From the NCBI RefSeq assembly GCF_028389875.1, contig NC_084663.1:205251876-205315875 (forward strand): a stretch of DNA of 64,000 nt, in the 5' to 3' direction. Source of the stretch: Rhea pennata (Eukaryota > Chordata > Aves > Rheiformes > Rheidae). Under the pieces are notes generated by a model, which saw only the letters and a list, made by a program, of their open reading frames with translations, was not told the DNA's origin and made no database searches. Shown piece after piece: positions 1 through 60,204 of the stretch; position 1 is the first letter of the stretch; the number at the start of each line of letters is the position of its first letter. Both the position numbers and the translations under genes were made by a program.

Positions 1-3000
1 TGTTAACAATTAACTCCTCAAGGAGTAGAACATTACCAAGCTGCTGTAGCAGCTAAGACCAAAAAGCTCTATTTATTGCTTTGTTTTATCTTCATCCTGT
101 AGGGATTAAACTCATTAAGATATCATTGAAGATACTGGCCTAGACATGATTTAACACTAATACAAACAATTAGTAACTACAAAATAAATCTTTATCTTTA
201 AATAAATGCAAACTCATGGTTGTTTAAGTGAATGTCATTCACTTAAGCAAATGCCATTGGAAACTCCAACTAATTTTGTTCTAGCAAAGTATCTAAATAC
301 ACGCTTTGGAAGCACTGTGAGCTTGTATTAAAACGTGTGCTGTTACTATCCTGTCTTGCAGTATCTAAATACTATTTAAACATGTGCACTCTCTATCTAG
401 GAATATTAAAGTTTTTTCCTCTCTGCTTAGAAACATCTCCCACATTCTGTGGCCAACAATGCACTCGGATAGATAAAGACAAAATGGGATTTTTATTGGT
501 GATCAGATGATAAAACAACTAACACTTGCAAAACCAAATGCAGCTATAACTACTTTGTGAGGCGTAAGCTGGCATAATTACACCCAATTACCGACAATCA
601 GTTGCTGAATGGAAACTAATTCCAGGATTAGACAAAGCCTCAAAATCTGGGGGTTTGAGGGGTTGTTTAAAGTGACCTGGATGGATGTGCGTGTTTCTGA
701 CTTTCTGACTGATGGAAGAAAATATTTTTCAGCTAACTAGTGCTGTTACTTGCCTATCCATAAACTCTATCTACTTGTCTGACTGTCCTTAGTTTGGGAT
801 GGAACAGCTCAAGAAACAGAAATGTACAGATCCTATATACAGAAGTTTTTTGCAGAATATGTGGGTATCTGAAGCAGGCTTTTTAAGCATGTGCATAATT
901 CTTCACACACTCCTTATCAACCTTATTTTTGCTATTGCATCACTGCAGATGAGATCTGTGTTTTGATACAAAGTCCTTTCTCTATTTTGATGGTAATTTT
1001 TTGCTTACTTATTCAAAGTAGAACCTAAAACCATGAAAGTCTATCTGCCTCCCAAACTTCCCTCAATAGATGGAGCTATAAGCATCTCACTATTTATGTG
1101 AAAGAAAGAGTCTCCTGTGACTACAACACCAATGATTCCCAGGAATGCAATGTGAAGTAAAACAAAATCTCAGCATGGAACTATTACCAGATAGTGAGAC
1201 ACTGCGGCTCGGCTGCCAATTATGCTTCAAACTGCATCTCAGTCACAGCACTGATGTGCACTTGTGCACCATGGCCACCACTATGGTTTGGTCTCTAGAA
1301 GAACTCACTTTATAGTAGAAGAACAGATGGTAACAAAGGAAAAATGAAAGTATATCAACAATCTATTTTTAAGAGGATTTTTTAATTTTTTTTCAAAGAT
1401 CATCTTTTCCTGAGACCTAGGTCTGGCCTTTGACTACTACGGAGGATACAGATTTGCACATACATAGATATGTTCATTAGAGAAAAAGAGATTCAACATT
1501 CTCTGGGCTCCAAAGACATTTTGTCTGTGGACTCTGCCTGGAGTATCACTTACTGAACAAATCTGGTTGGCATTTATTACGTTAGTATGTTATTTTCCCG
1601 AACTTGCTTTATTATGCTTCTGCTTTGGATCAGTTATGATAATATTTATTCCAATGGGATCTCATTAGTTTCAATGCAGGAAATTACTGCTAAATTAACT
1701 GGCTCAAAAATTAGTTCTACATATATTTACTCATAGAGTTATTTTTAAAAATAGCTATGAAAAATGAAGTCACTGATCTGTTCATATTAGTACTTTAATC
1801 TTTTGGGTCTGGTGCTTTTTAGGGTCTGACACTAAACTCACTGAACTGGTAGAAGGGATCTCATTATCTTTAATGGACCTTGGATCAGAGTGCTAATAGT
1901 GAAGATCTCTTAGATAATGTGGTATGTAAAAAAGAATAAATGTTGTAAAAGAGATTAAGGGTCAGTTTTCATCATTTGCAAAGCTGCCATTTAACTTTCA
2001 AAGAAGAAATAGACCAAGCAAGAATTGGCAAATGAAATGATATAATGGCCAATTTTGGAATAAAATTTCACTGAATTACTTCCTACTGAGTTTTAGAAAT
2101 TTTAGCATATCATTTTCAGCGCTTGTTTTTTTTCAGGCCAATTTTACATTTTTTAAATCAGGATATTTGGTGCATTTAAGGCCAAGCAGTTAGAGAACTT
2201 CATAAATTTTCACTTTTTTTTTTCATTTGCTTATGATTATCCAGTTGGACACATTCTCAGAGTTATTATTTAGATTTCTTTTAAACTAAATTTACTAAAT
2301 TGAACTAACCTGCTGGCCTTATAAAGAAATACTTCCTATAGCATTATTCAATAAAGATCCAGCACATTTTTCATTACTGAAGAGTACAAACTCACCAAAG
2401 GTTTTCTTGTTCTTTATTTGAAGACTAGTTAGACAAATAGGAAATTAAGTCTAAAATAAAATCTTACTATTTCCTCACAGTCACAGGAAAGAGGAGAATA
2501 TATGGAACTTCTCCAAATATTCGTAGCACTTTTGGACTCTGCAGGTTTTTTAATATTTCAGCAAATAAAAACCAAATTTCTACAACTCATGATGAAGAGA
2601 AGCTGTCTACAGAAGCTCACCAAACCCTGGAGTTTATGTATCACATTTGGGGATTCATTGGAAGGTGGCTGCTGCCTTAATTCTGCTGGACAGTTGCCAT
2701 GATAAGCAGCTTTCATCTCTCTTATAGTATGATTCATTTAGTAAAGGAGACATTTAAATACATTTAACTGCATGGGAACTGCATCAATAAATGCAGTTTA
2801 GCCCAGACTCCGCTCACTCCAAAGTGGATATGTAAAATTCCCACTACAGAGGTCCTGGGAAAGTTTTAGTTGTATCATATCAGGTACCTTGAATATTCCA
2901 ATATATCTAAATAGTATTAGACACCTCTATTTAGGTGAATTGAGGCTTCAGTGTCACTGCTGCTTATCCTGCTGTCTCTTCAATGAGCTCAAGCTGTAAC

Positions 3001-5106
3001 AAACTTGGCTTCTTCGCTTAGTGGAAGGTTTTATGATTCTCTTTATTGTGGCTATTGCTTGAGATGTCCTAATCCAATCAATCTATCTAAGCATTTGGAA
3101 GTTATTTAATCAATAGATAAAAGTTTACTGAATTAATTCTAGGAAACTGAAGCATTCCTGTGCCACATAGTTGCTCTTTCTTCCATGGTTTCACCTGTCA
3201 GTTACAGAGAAAACGAAGTATTATGCTGTTTCTGAATGTCACAATAAGTTTAATGGATACCGCCTGGATGTTTGGTTATATCCAATGCCTTTCTTTTCAC
3301 CTCTGTCAGGTCTTGTTATAGAATTAGAGATACTTTGCAGAGAAAGTCTTCATCTAAACCTACAGCAAATGAATATACAGATTCTGATTTGAGTTGAATT
3401 GGATTTTTTTCAGGGAATCAAGGACATCCAAGTAGCAAAGCAAGTGGCAAGAAGTAGTCAACACTCATAATTATTCAGTAATTTCTTCATTCATTCATTC
3501 AGAGCAGATATTGAATTGCACGGAAAGCTGGGAATCAGGCTGGCAACATCTTGCGATTCTTTTTAGCTAGACTTAGAACCTTGCACTTAAAACCCTTTAG
3601 TTTAGAAAATGGCAGCACTTGTAGGGAAATGTAATAACTTTTCTTGGACCAACTGACATATGTGGAAAAACACAGGCAAGCTTTTGCTTACCCAGACTCT
3701 TCTTCCAGGGAGGAAAACCTCCCCTCTGTGTCCACTTGTGCTTCCTTTAACAAGGGCTGTGTTCTGCTCGCGGGTAGAAGAGGATCAGGGCCTGCTCGCT
3801 GGCCACGAGGATAAGCGGCATGGGTCCACGCGGATTAGTGCTAACAGCAAATAGCTAGCTCATGTGAAAAACTGGGGCAACATCATTCAAGCTTTTAATC
3901 TGCCTTTCATTTTCTTTCTCCAGCAGCGTGGATGTAGCCAAAGACAATGTCAGTAGTACTGCATTAAATGCAATTTCTGGCACTGGGGCTGACTTTCAAA
4001 CTTTGTTTTCGCTCCAAAATGGAAAAACTACTTAATTGAGAATAGCGCGTGTGGCCCGTGCCAAATCCTAGATTATGCCTGGAAATGGTTTAGAAAAGTC
4101 TGAGGCAAAAAGTATCCCAGAGACCACAGTAACAATTTAATAGCTGCTTGCCAGTGTCCAAAACTGTTCCCTGGCATTGTTTAATTTACTGTTATTCCTA
4201 GTATAGTAAATGCTGACAATACAAAATGTCTCAGATTATATGAATTCTGAATTATGCTTAGATGCTGAGTAAAATTCAGAAATAAATAAGCCCGTCCTTT
4301 AGCATCCCTGCTGGTACAGCCTCGAGGCGGCTCTGGCGGGGGCTCGCAGAGGAGCCTGCCTTCAGCCGGCGCAGGCATTCGCTCAGCGGCTGCAGCTACA
4401 GACTCGACTCCCACGAGCATGATTCCCAGCATCGCACGTGAGGTCAAGAATCCATGTTCTCTTGGGATTAGGTCATTCAACGTCTTAGTTTTTTTTTTCC
4501 TTACAGTGCCTGTTCTGAACTGAATTTTCCACATAAGATTTTAACATCCCACTTTAAAATGAAAAATAAGCTTTTTGTTTTAACTGTGCCAGTGTAAAAT
4601 ATGGGAACCTGTGTTCCTTACAAAGCTTCAGATCACAGAGGTAATAGAAGAACTCCACATTTAGATTTTTTTTTTATCTCTTAACTTTGAAGTGATTGTG
4701 AAGACTTTCTGGAGGAATTAATATTTGAATTATTATAATATTTGAATATTTCGGTTTACTGACACATAGCAAAGCTCTTTATAAAATTTTGAGGATGTGG
4801 GCTATTGCCTTACCTACACTGAATTTATTCTATTCCGTTTAATTGCTCACTGCATACTGTTTCAAATTTCAGACAGACACTGAAAAAGGGAGAGAGCTTC
4901 CTCATTTACCTATGTGGACTTCAGGGATTCAAGGAATTTTTAGGTGTAGCTTTGATGCCAAAAATATTAGCTGCTCTCTATCTACAAATGAATCAACAGC
5001 AAATATAGAAAAAACAGTCTAACTGGATTTTCTGCTTAAAATCACCAGTGGCATACAGACAAGGTGCTCAATAAATTTATACATACATATATGTAAATAT
5101 AAATAA

Positions 5107-5131
5107 ATATATATATATATATATATATATA
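5107..5131. repeat. (AT)n microsatellite
   Basis: About 12 perfect AT units inside a longer A/T-only stretch. Likely polymorphic in length. Confidence 0.95.
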
Positions 5132-5590
5132 AAACAGAATAAAAAAATAAAAAATCTGGGGACATAGGGATATAGCCACTAGGTGGGAGACAAGAGCTGG
5201 TTAGGGAAGAGGAACCTCAGCGGGACCGAGCGCGCTTAGGGAGTCCCCCAGCCACGGCCGCCAGCAGTGCCATGCCACGCTGGAGCTGCACGTTCATTCA
5301 TCAGGGACCACTTTCAGAAGCGTACACAAGCAGGGTCTTCACTGAACTGGGAAGCTTTTCATGAATTGGCAGTGGTGGCCATGAATCGCTGTGGGGGGCC
5401 TGGGGGAGATGTTTTTAAAGTATCTGTATTCATTCTTTGGCTCTAAATAGTTTTGTGATGGGAAGTTCTGCATTTTCATCTACAGCACCGATGGGAAGGA
5501 ACATCTTTTGTGTTATCTCATCTGCATGATCTCTACTAAAAATACAGCTGCCAAAAGCTTTTGTGGGTGGGTTTAAATGTTAAGTAAGTG

Positions 5591-5722
5591 TGAGGAGCTC
5601 AGTTGGTCAGAGCGTGGTGCTGCTAATGCCAAGGCTGCGGGTTCAATTCCTGTACGGGCTACACTGAGGGTTGGACTAGATGATCTCCAGAGGTCCCTTC
5701 CAACCTTACTGATTCTGTGATC
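5591..5722 (+). mobile_element. tRNA-Ile-derived SINE with CR1 3' tail
   Basis: The first ~72 nt read as a tRNA-Ile(AAT)-like body: an A-box-like GAGCTCAGTTGG at 5595-5606, a canonical B box GGTTCAATTCC at 5640-5650, and an acceptor-like ending TACGGGCTA. The B box fits GGTTCRANNCC exactly; the A box has G for the usual first T. The next ~60 nt are the 3' end of CR1 (GGTTGGACTAGATGATCTCC then CCTTCCAACCTTACTGATTC), ending in the CR1 terminal repeat. This is the head-and-tail plan of a SINE transcribed by Pol III and mobilised in trans by CR1. From memory it matches the zebra finch family TguSINE1; the family name is inference. It is not a functional tRNA gene: the body is diverged and lacks a clean acceptor stem. 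I see no convincing target-site duplication. Confidence 0.85.
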
Positions 5723-8700
5723 CTAAGAGGATGGAGTTCAAGTCCTTACTATGTAACAGGCTTTCTATGTGGCTTTGGGCAAGCTGCTTTTTTCCTCTGC
5801 ATTTTAGTTCTTCTACTTCTCTTTATTTTCCCTTTTTAAGTGACATGAAATGGAACTTCCTTTCTTCCCCAGTGGAGACAAATACTATTAAGACTATGTT
5901 ATAATAATACTCCAAAATACAGAAATATCTTATTTGAGGGTACATTTTAATAAGAAAATATGAATTTTTTGTAGTATTGTGTGGCTCCTTATATTTTAGC
6001 TTTAGCCAAGATAACAGAAATTTCATTCAGCTTCTTGCATAAAATTATTTGTAAAAACTGGCTGAAGTTAAAAGAAAAAAAATAATTATTTGAAACAAAA
6101 CAGACATACTGATCCCAGCCAAAACCTGTGCTATGATGGCATCTGAAAATCAAGAGGGGTCTGGGTTGAGAAATTAATGGACTAAGCAGGTCATATCAGA
6201 AATTAAGTCTAGCAGATGACCAAAGCAATGAGAGAAAAGGCAGTTTAACACAAATGCCTCTGCTGAAGTTTTTAATGTAGTGAGAGAGACAGCTCTTCTT
6301 TGGAAGAGCAGTTCCCTTCCCTTTGCATTGGCTGTGACTACTGTAACAGATAGGTATCAAAGCATGACATTGTAGGTTTGTTGCAAAGACTGACTGCAGA
6401 TTAGTTTTTAGCATGATATTCTGAAAAATTGTGTTGGCTATCAGCTGTACTCAATTTATTAGCCAGTTCAACCATATTTGAACCAGAGTGATTGCAACCT
6501 CAAAGGTATGAATTTTCTGTAAGAGGAACAGATGGATAAATTGCCCATACTGTCAATGCTTATCTGCCCACTTGACTTGCTGTGAGGCAACCAGCATGAG
6601 TGAACTGGCCAGGCAATTTGCACATCCCTGAACAGCCATAAAATGTACTGTCCCTTGTGCCCTCCAATGGCTCTGTGGCTTTTAGAAGGAGTTGGAGGTA
6701 AAGTTGGAAGAAAATGTGGGGCTTAGGAGATGTGTCTGTGTGTAAATCTGGGGGGGTTGAATACTGGGATAGGAGTAGGGAAGCCTGAAATTTTTGCTGT
6801 AGAGGTACGTTTAAAGAGTTAAGAGAGAAGTCTATAGAAAAACAATCTTCAGTAGTCCTGCTGTAAGAAGGACAGTTTGTCTGCAAATGCTCTGTGAATG
6901 TGGAGCTCTGCTTAACTGTGTATGGGGAAACTGGGATGGATGGTGCCACTGATGAACAAAAACAAATGATAATTTATTATTTTATGTAGCATGTTTGCCC
7001 TTGTTACCAATCTAGGCTCCTTTGTGCTAAAATGTTTTTAAAATCCAGGATGACTTGGTCACAATTATTTTGGCTTTAAAGGAAGTCTCATTTTTGAAGG
7101 ACATTTTATTTTGGTTAATATGAGATCTAAACTCAACCTAGCTATAGAAGTACAAGAAGAGATGCTTTTGAACGCTTTCCTTTGGAGATGTCTGCATTCA
7201 TTCCTTTTATACTTAAAGCAGAGCCATATAACAAAGTTAAGCTGTTCTTTATTTAAAAAGCAAGGATATGATTCATGCTATTTCTTGTAAATCAGGATTA
7301 AATCCACCAAAGCAAGCAAAGTCACTTCAGTTATGGAAAGGAGATAATGCTTATCAAAAATACAGGTTTGCTGGGTCTGATCACATTGGATTTATCTGAG
7401 ATCTCATTAATCCAACTGACTTAAGTTGCTTCTTCAAGTGCTTTAAAAAATGAAGTGTCTATCAAATTTTTTAAATGTTTTCTTTGGAGGGAGTAGAAAA
7501 ACGATGAAAATGGAATTTTAGAATCTGACGGTCTTCCAACCCAAATTAATCACTCTCTGAAAGCTAAGTATGTGCAAATTGGAGGTAAATAAGCTATGGG
7601 TGCAGTAGGTGAAGACATCTTCGTCTCTGATGAGGCTTCAAAATCCTGTATGTTTTGCCTAAAATAAGAATAGAAAATCAGGATTTTTGGAGTTCATCAA
7701 AAGGCACCAGTGAGTTTGGTTATACAAGTACAATCTACAGGCTGGAGGGGAAAACAGTTTCCTACTCCCTCTCCACTTTTCTTGTGGAAAAGTGTGTGGT
7801 AGGTGATTGGAAGAAGAGGAATTCTTGTTCTCATTCTTATTATTTCACCTGGATCAGGTAGGGCAAAGACTGTGTTTCAGTCACAGGGACTGTATTCATA
7901 TCTAGCTAAATGTAGTCTTCCAATTACAAGTAGTTTCTGGCAGCAAGAATTGTGTCTCGTTATTTAGGATTGCCTACTGCTTTGGAAAATGTAGCAGGTA
8001 ACACTTGCGTGTCATCTGCTTCATCTTGTTTATATTGAAAGCTGGAATGATGGCTGCTCATTTCAGACACTGACATTTCATAAATAAAATGGGCTGCCTA
8101 TAAATGAAAAGTTTGTGGATTTTTGGTTTCTCTCCTTTCTGCTTTGTCCCTTCTCCTCTTCTATTTATCCTGTTCTGGACATTAGTATTTCTTATACTCA
8201 TTGGATGACTTTTGATGTTTTTTTGATAACAAATTTGCTTCAATGTGGCTTTACTGATTTCACGAGGGTTAACTTCCTGTCGCACTAGTCACTTGGTCAT
8301 TTGCATGTCTGTAGACCTGTAAAATTAGTCAGGACTCCAGAGAGAGAGGCTTCTAAAAGCCTTTTCATTTTTTGGAAAATGGCATTTGCATGTGACTAGA
8401 ATTTAGAATTAAAGTTAACACAAGAGGTTGGTTTGGCAATTATGGGAACCAAGCCTGATACAGTTAGACTTGTAATAATCCTTAATAAATTTTCAGAGAA
8501 TTCCCTCTCACTCCCTTGAAAAGGCACTTCCTAACATCAGGCATTCTTGTTTGAGAGGTAGATTGTGTGGAAGATTTCTGAGGACAGCTGGTGTGGGCTC
8601 AGCGCTACCTCCAACACGTAAAGCACAGCAGTCTGGCTAAGGAACAAAACCTGAGTCTATGCTCAGGCAGATGTGATGCACAGGAGTCTGTGTGCAGAGA

Positions 8701-9238
8701 GAAGAAATGGTGGCAACTCTGGATTGCAGTGGCTACGTTGCAGCTGTACAACATTGCCTACTGCTTGCTTGCAACTGGAATATAATATGCAGAGAGAAAC
8801 AGGCCATCAGTCATTCTCTGTATTACTCACATTGGGTCTGGCTATGAAGGCAGTATACATGATTTAATTTTTACTCTGTTTAATAAGACAGCTTCCATGG
8901 ATGGAAGGACAGCTTCTAAATTCTTTCTGAATATAAGCAGCTGGCCTGAATTTCTAAAATAATGCCATATGGTAGACTTTTAAGTTTTTATAGAACATTA
9001 AATAAAACTAAGAGCTGATGAAAAAGATCTGGACAGTAACATCATCATGTTCACTGAACAAATCAATAACACTGCAAGTACTTGCACATACAGAGCAATT
9101 GCGAGTTTCACAACAATAAACTGATTCTGGAAAATCCTATAGATTTACTTAGTCCAGTGCTCAATTGTCTGATAATTATAGATTTCCTAAGACTTGCTGC
9201 TTCTGTCTCTTTCCTGGATGTGCTGCCATGTGCTGCCA

Positions 9239-9267
9239 TTTTTTTTTTTTTTTCGGGGGGGGGGGGG
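9239..9267. repeat. T15-C-G13 homopolymer junction
   Basis: A run of 15 T, one C and then 13 G. It is preceded by two tandem copies of TGCTGCCATG. The G run makes this prone to slippage and sequencing error, so its exact length is unreliable. Confidence 0.9.
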
Positions 9268-11924
9268 ATTACTGTCTCTGTAGCTATTTCTTGAGTTCCC
9301 ATTATTAACATTTCCTGCAGCTTTTAAAAACATTCTCAATAACATCTTTTAATCATTAACTGGCTATGTTTTTACAGTGTCCTGCAGCTAGTTTTACTTC
9401 TGGAAGCTAAGTGAGACGAAAAATTCTCTCCCCTTTCACACTCCTCTTTGAACACCACTTCATAGGAATACAAGGGCTCTAAAAGCTTTGCAGCTGGTGA
9501 AAGGAGAATTCCCACAGGAGAGATGAAAGGATTCCCTGCAGTGCAAGCGGCTATGCGGATTCTGAGTAGCTCTGAGCTGTAGTTCTCTGGAAGTTTTCTT
9601 AAATTAGAGCGACTCTCAAAGTCATGCTTTATGCCCTAGGCTATACTAGTTCCCAAAGCAGGTCTGAATTGCAGGAGTATAAGGGTGGCTGACAGTCACC
9701 TGAGGGCTTTGCTGGTGGACCATGTGTTTTCGTGACACAGCTGGTGAATTTAAGAGAGATCTGGGCTTATGTATTACGTCTAGCTGTGAAAACTGTGAAT
9801 AGAATTCATTTTTAGAAAGGGAGGGTTTTGTCTTACAACACTATGATCCATTTCCCTTCTTGTCATCTACCTTTGGTTCTTGAGTATGTATTAAATATTC
9901 TGTAAACATCGCATGAGGACATGTAGCTAAGTGTAAGTGAGGGTGCAAAGCTTACTGGAATAGTGTTGGGGAACTGTGGAAATGGAGGGAGCCAAACTTT
10001 GTGCATTTTTGTCCAAAGTGCTTTTTGAGAGAAGACTTGTAGAACCGTCCCTTGAACTGCGCCTGGCTGTTGTTTTGGAGAAAGCTTGTTAGAGGTTCAG
10101 AATAGGGCCATAAATTAACATTTCCTGGTCCTCTTTCATTAAGGAGTGTGGAAGCACACTAGGGAGTCTAGGAACATATGCTAGTACAAGACACAACTGA
10201 CTGTAAGTTGGAGATAGATTTCAAGAGCTGCAATGTCTCTGGCTATGTGCGGAGTTTTAGACTCCTAATAATTTTACAAGCAAATGAAGGCATACAGGAG
10301 TGTTATACCTTCTAGGACACTCTCCAAATTCATGCACTGTTCTTGAGACATCGGTGTAGTTAGCAGGATAATATGTAAATGTGTTACAAACTTGAGATAC
10401 CTCCCAAATTATCTTATTATCTCCTTTTGTGCAGAATTCACTGAATTTGTCATGTACTACATCTGTTTTTATTTTTTCAGATAAATGAGGTAAGAACTGA
10501 CAAAGATTCACAAGTATCTAAATGTTTGTAATATTTTTCCAATCGACCTACATGCAGAAGGGATGCTGTACTTTGAACTGTACTGAAAGGAAGCTGACAC
10601 TGAAAACCCATCAAACTATATACCAAAAGTGAACCTGTAATTTGGCAATGCTAAAGTGATAAATCTCAGTGTATGCAGAACCATATGCAAATACGGATCT
10701 CCAATTTTCATTAAGTGATAGGAAAAAAACATTTTATTTAGCCATATGATAATGATTCAAACTAGGAAAAATCCTTGTGGTTTCTGATATGCTTCTGATA
10801 TTTGAACTGTGCTAACAATTTCTATCTGAAGAATCAACCCTCAAAGCCCTTTTGACAGCTGCATCATCTTCTATGATTATTCATTATTCATCAAAGCTTA
10901 AAGAGAGTCAATACACACCAGATCCTTAAGCTTTTGTGACACAACAGCTGTATTTTTCAGATTCCAGTGGGCACCATCTAAGATTTCCATGTGTATCAAA
11001 GCTGTAGCAATCAAACTTGAGAAAAGCAGTTTCGCTATTTTAAGCATAGCATGGTCCTTTTAGGATCTGTGTTCTCAGCTTGTTACATTGACAGTATGAC
11101 TGCAATCCTCAGCCATGAGCCTCATAAAATGCAACGGAAAATCAATTTCCGGACCTTCTCCCAAAAGAACTGTCATAGCAAAAAAGGTAGGATGTTTCAT
11201 GGCTAGCACCTTCATAACAAGAAGGTGTAACAAAATAGTCCCTCATTGAATATGCATCTAACTACTTCTAAAAACTTAAGAACCTCTATCAAATACACTT
11301 TTTTGTGGAATACTGCCCAATAAGATGTTGATTATTTATGACAATCCAAGATGTTCACTGTTTGGTATTTGTGCCAAGGGAAAGCAAAAATAGAAGAGAT
11401 AAATAAATGGAAGAGAACTATTACCATTATAAACACGAACATGGAACGTAAGAAATTTGTATGAAAAGAAGTTCACAACTGCGACTGAGAAATTGGAAAA
11501 AGGTGACGGGGTATATATATATGTTTTCATGTCAGTGACAGAATGACATGTATTACCACTTTTTGATAGATGGATAGGCAATATGCTGTTCAGGATCTAA
11601 TGACATAGGGATGCAGTAATCATATTCAAAGAGATTTCAAAGTGTGTTCTTAGACACCTGTCGGTGCTACCTTGGAGCTAAGCCAATCATATGCTGATCA
11701 GACAGGAAAATAACTTACAGACAGATAGCAACATAATTGAGGTCTTTGAGACACTCAAGAAAACACTGTGCAAAGTAATCACCTTGTAGCTGAGTAACTG
11801 AAAGTTAAAACATGAACTCCTATAAAAAAGCTGCTGCACAAAAGGTCGCAGGCAGGTGTAAGAGTTCTTCGTGTGGTAGTATGTCTGCAGCTCCAGAGCC
11901 CCCGCATTAACATAGGAGACCTAG

Positions 11925-12060
11925 AAAAGACAGCGGAGAGGATGATCAAAAATATGCAATGGTTTCTGTATGTGGGGAGATTAAATACACTAGGCCTCTT
12001 CAATCTGAGAGGGAGACAGGAAAGAATCGGCACGACAGCGGTCTAAAATCAAGACCGACT
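11925..12060 (+). mobile_element. Old degenerate CR1-like LINE fragment
   Basis: The stretch reads GATGATCAAAAATATGCAAT, then a GGAGATTAAATACACTAGGC block, then CTCTTCAATCTGAGAGGGAG, then GAGGTCTAAAATCA-like remnants. This order matches the C-terminal end of CR1-family ORF2 (the M-I-x-x-L-x-x-L-P-Y-E-E-R and L-G-L-F-S-L segment) as found in older amniote CR1/L3 copies. Heavily mutated, no 3' tail seen. It lies just upstream of the CpG island. Confidence 0.55.
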
Positions 12061-12375
12061 TGGGGAAAGCTGCTTGGGGATTACTGCTGCCAGCAAGGGC
12101 GCAGGCCCGGGGCAGGCCTTGCTCGCACACACGGGCAGGCCCAGGTGTTTTAAGGGCTAGGAGCTAACGGGACAGGCCAGAAGCAGCCTGGTGCGGTGCC
12201 ACCACAGGGAAGGAAGGGGGAAGGGAGGCAGGGCACGCACAGGGAGCCCCAGCCAGCGGCCCCCCCGCCGCTAGCGCGGCACTGGAGGACTCCCACCCCG
12301 CACCGCGCTTGTCCCGTCTTTCCGGCTCGTGTCTATGGTTCCCGCGGCGGGGTGGGGCGCGGCCAGGCGGGCGGG

Positions 12376-12386
12376 GCGCATGCGCA
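12376..12386. promoter_or_regulatory. NRF-1-type binding site
   Basis: GCGCATGCGCA is a perfect match to the palindromic core bound by NRF-1 and lies 62 bp before the presumed start codon, within the CpG island. Motif match only; occupancy is unproven. Confidence 0.6.
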
Positions 12387-12448
12387 CACGCTCCCGGCGC
12401 CGGCCGGCTCCACACTGGCGGAAGGGCTGGCGAGGGGCTGCCGGCGGG

Positions 12449-59639
<47,191 letters not shown>

Positions 59640-60163
59640 GTAAGTGCATATAAGATTGCTATAACCCTTGCTCTAGAAGGGAGAAGTTGCATGTGGTGTG
59701 AAAGGCTGTTTCATGTGTCAGTGCTGTCATGCTTAAAATTGATAGGTGCTCAAACTTTTTTTTAAACTATTTTATGTATTTTCTCTATGCCTTCTATAAT
59801 TATGTCATGATCCTAGCCAGCAACGTCTTGCATAGAAACAGGAATTGCATATGGGAAGAGCTCAGTGATCTTGATGGTGCAGTACTCCATCTCAAACAGG
59901 AGCCAGTTCTCAATGTGTCGAAGGAGGACATCTGCAGTTTGCAGCCAGATGAATTCAAGTTTGTAAAATGGCTCGTTTTCACTTGGATACCCTGGAAATA
60001 TAGTGGTATTTTTTTAGTGGCATGACTATGTTTAGCAGGTAAACAGCTGCAATAGAAGACATCAAATGCAAGACATCAAGAAATTTATTGTTCGTTTTTG
60101 TTTTTGTACTGCTATTTTATAAACTGAGATTGGGTCTGAATGACATTTTGCATCATAATCTTG

Positions 60164-60204
60164 TTTTTTTTTTTTGTTTTTTTTTGTTTTTTTTTTTTTT
60201 TTTT
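60164..60204. repeat. Interrupted poly-T tract
   Basis: About 41 nt of T broken by single G bases, ending in CCTGTGG. Confidence 0.92.

Larger units (their letters stand above)
1..12090. other. Intergenic region upstream of SLC36A4
   Basis: AT-rich DNA without a gene I can support. All open frames are short (117 codons or fewer), start at arbitrary ATGs, match no family I know and are not flanked by a coherent set of splice sites. Two small GC-richer patches (about 4300-4450 and 5210-5290) stand out from the background but have no readable function. Supported contents are an AT microsatellite, a tRNA-derived SINE, a T/G homopolymer junction and an old CR1 scrap, listed separately. In mammals the gene 5' of SLC36A4 is DEUP1, divergently transcribed and tens of kilobases away; I see no exon of it here. 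Confidence 0.7.

Noticed and set aside
4181..4534. Minus-strand 117-codon open frame over a GC-richer patch
   Set aside because: No recognisable domain or homologue, and no coherent splice or promoter context; open by base composition.
5591..5662. Functional tRNA-Ile gene
   Set aside because: A and B boxes are present but the acceptor stem is not intact and the sequence runs straight into a CR1 tail; it is a SINE.
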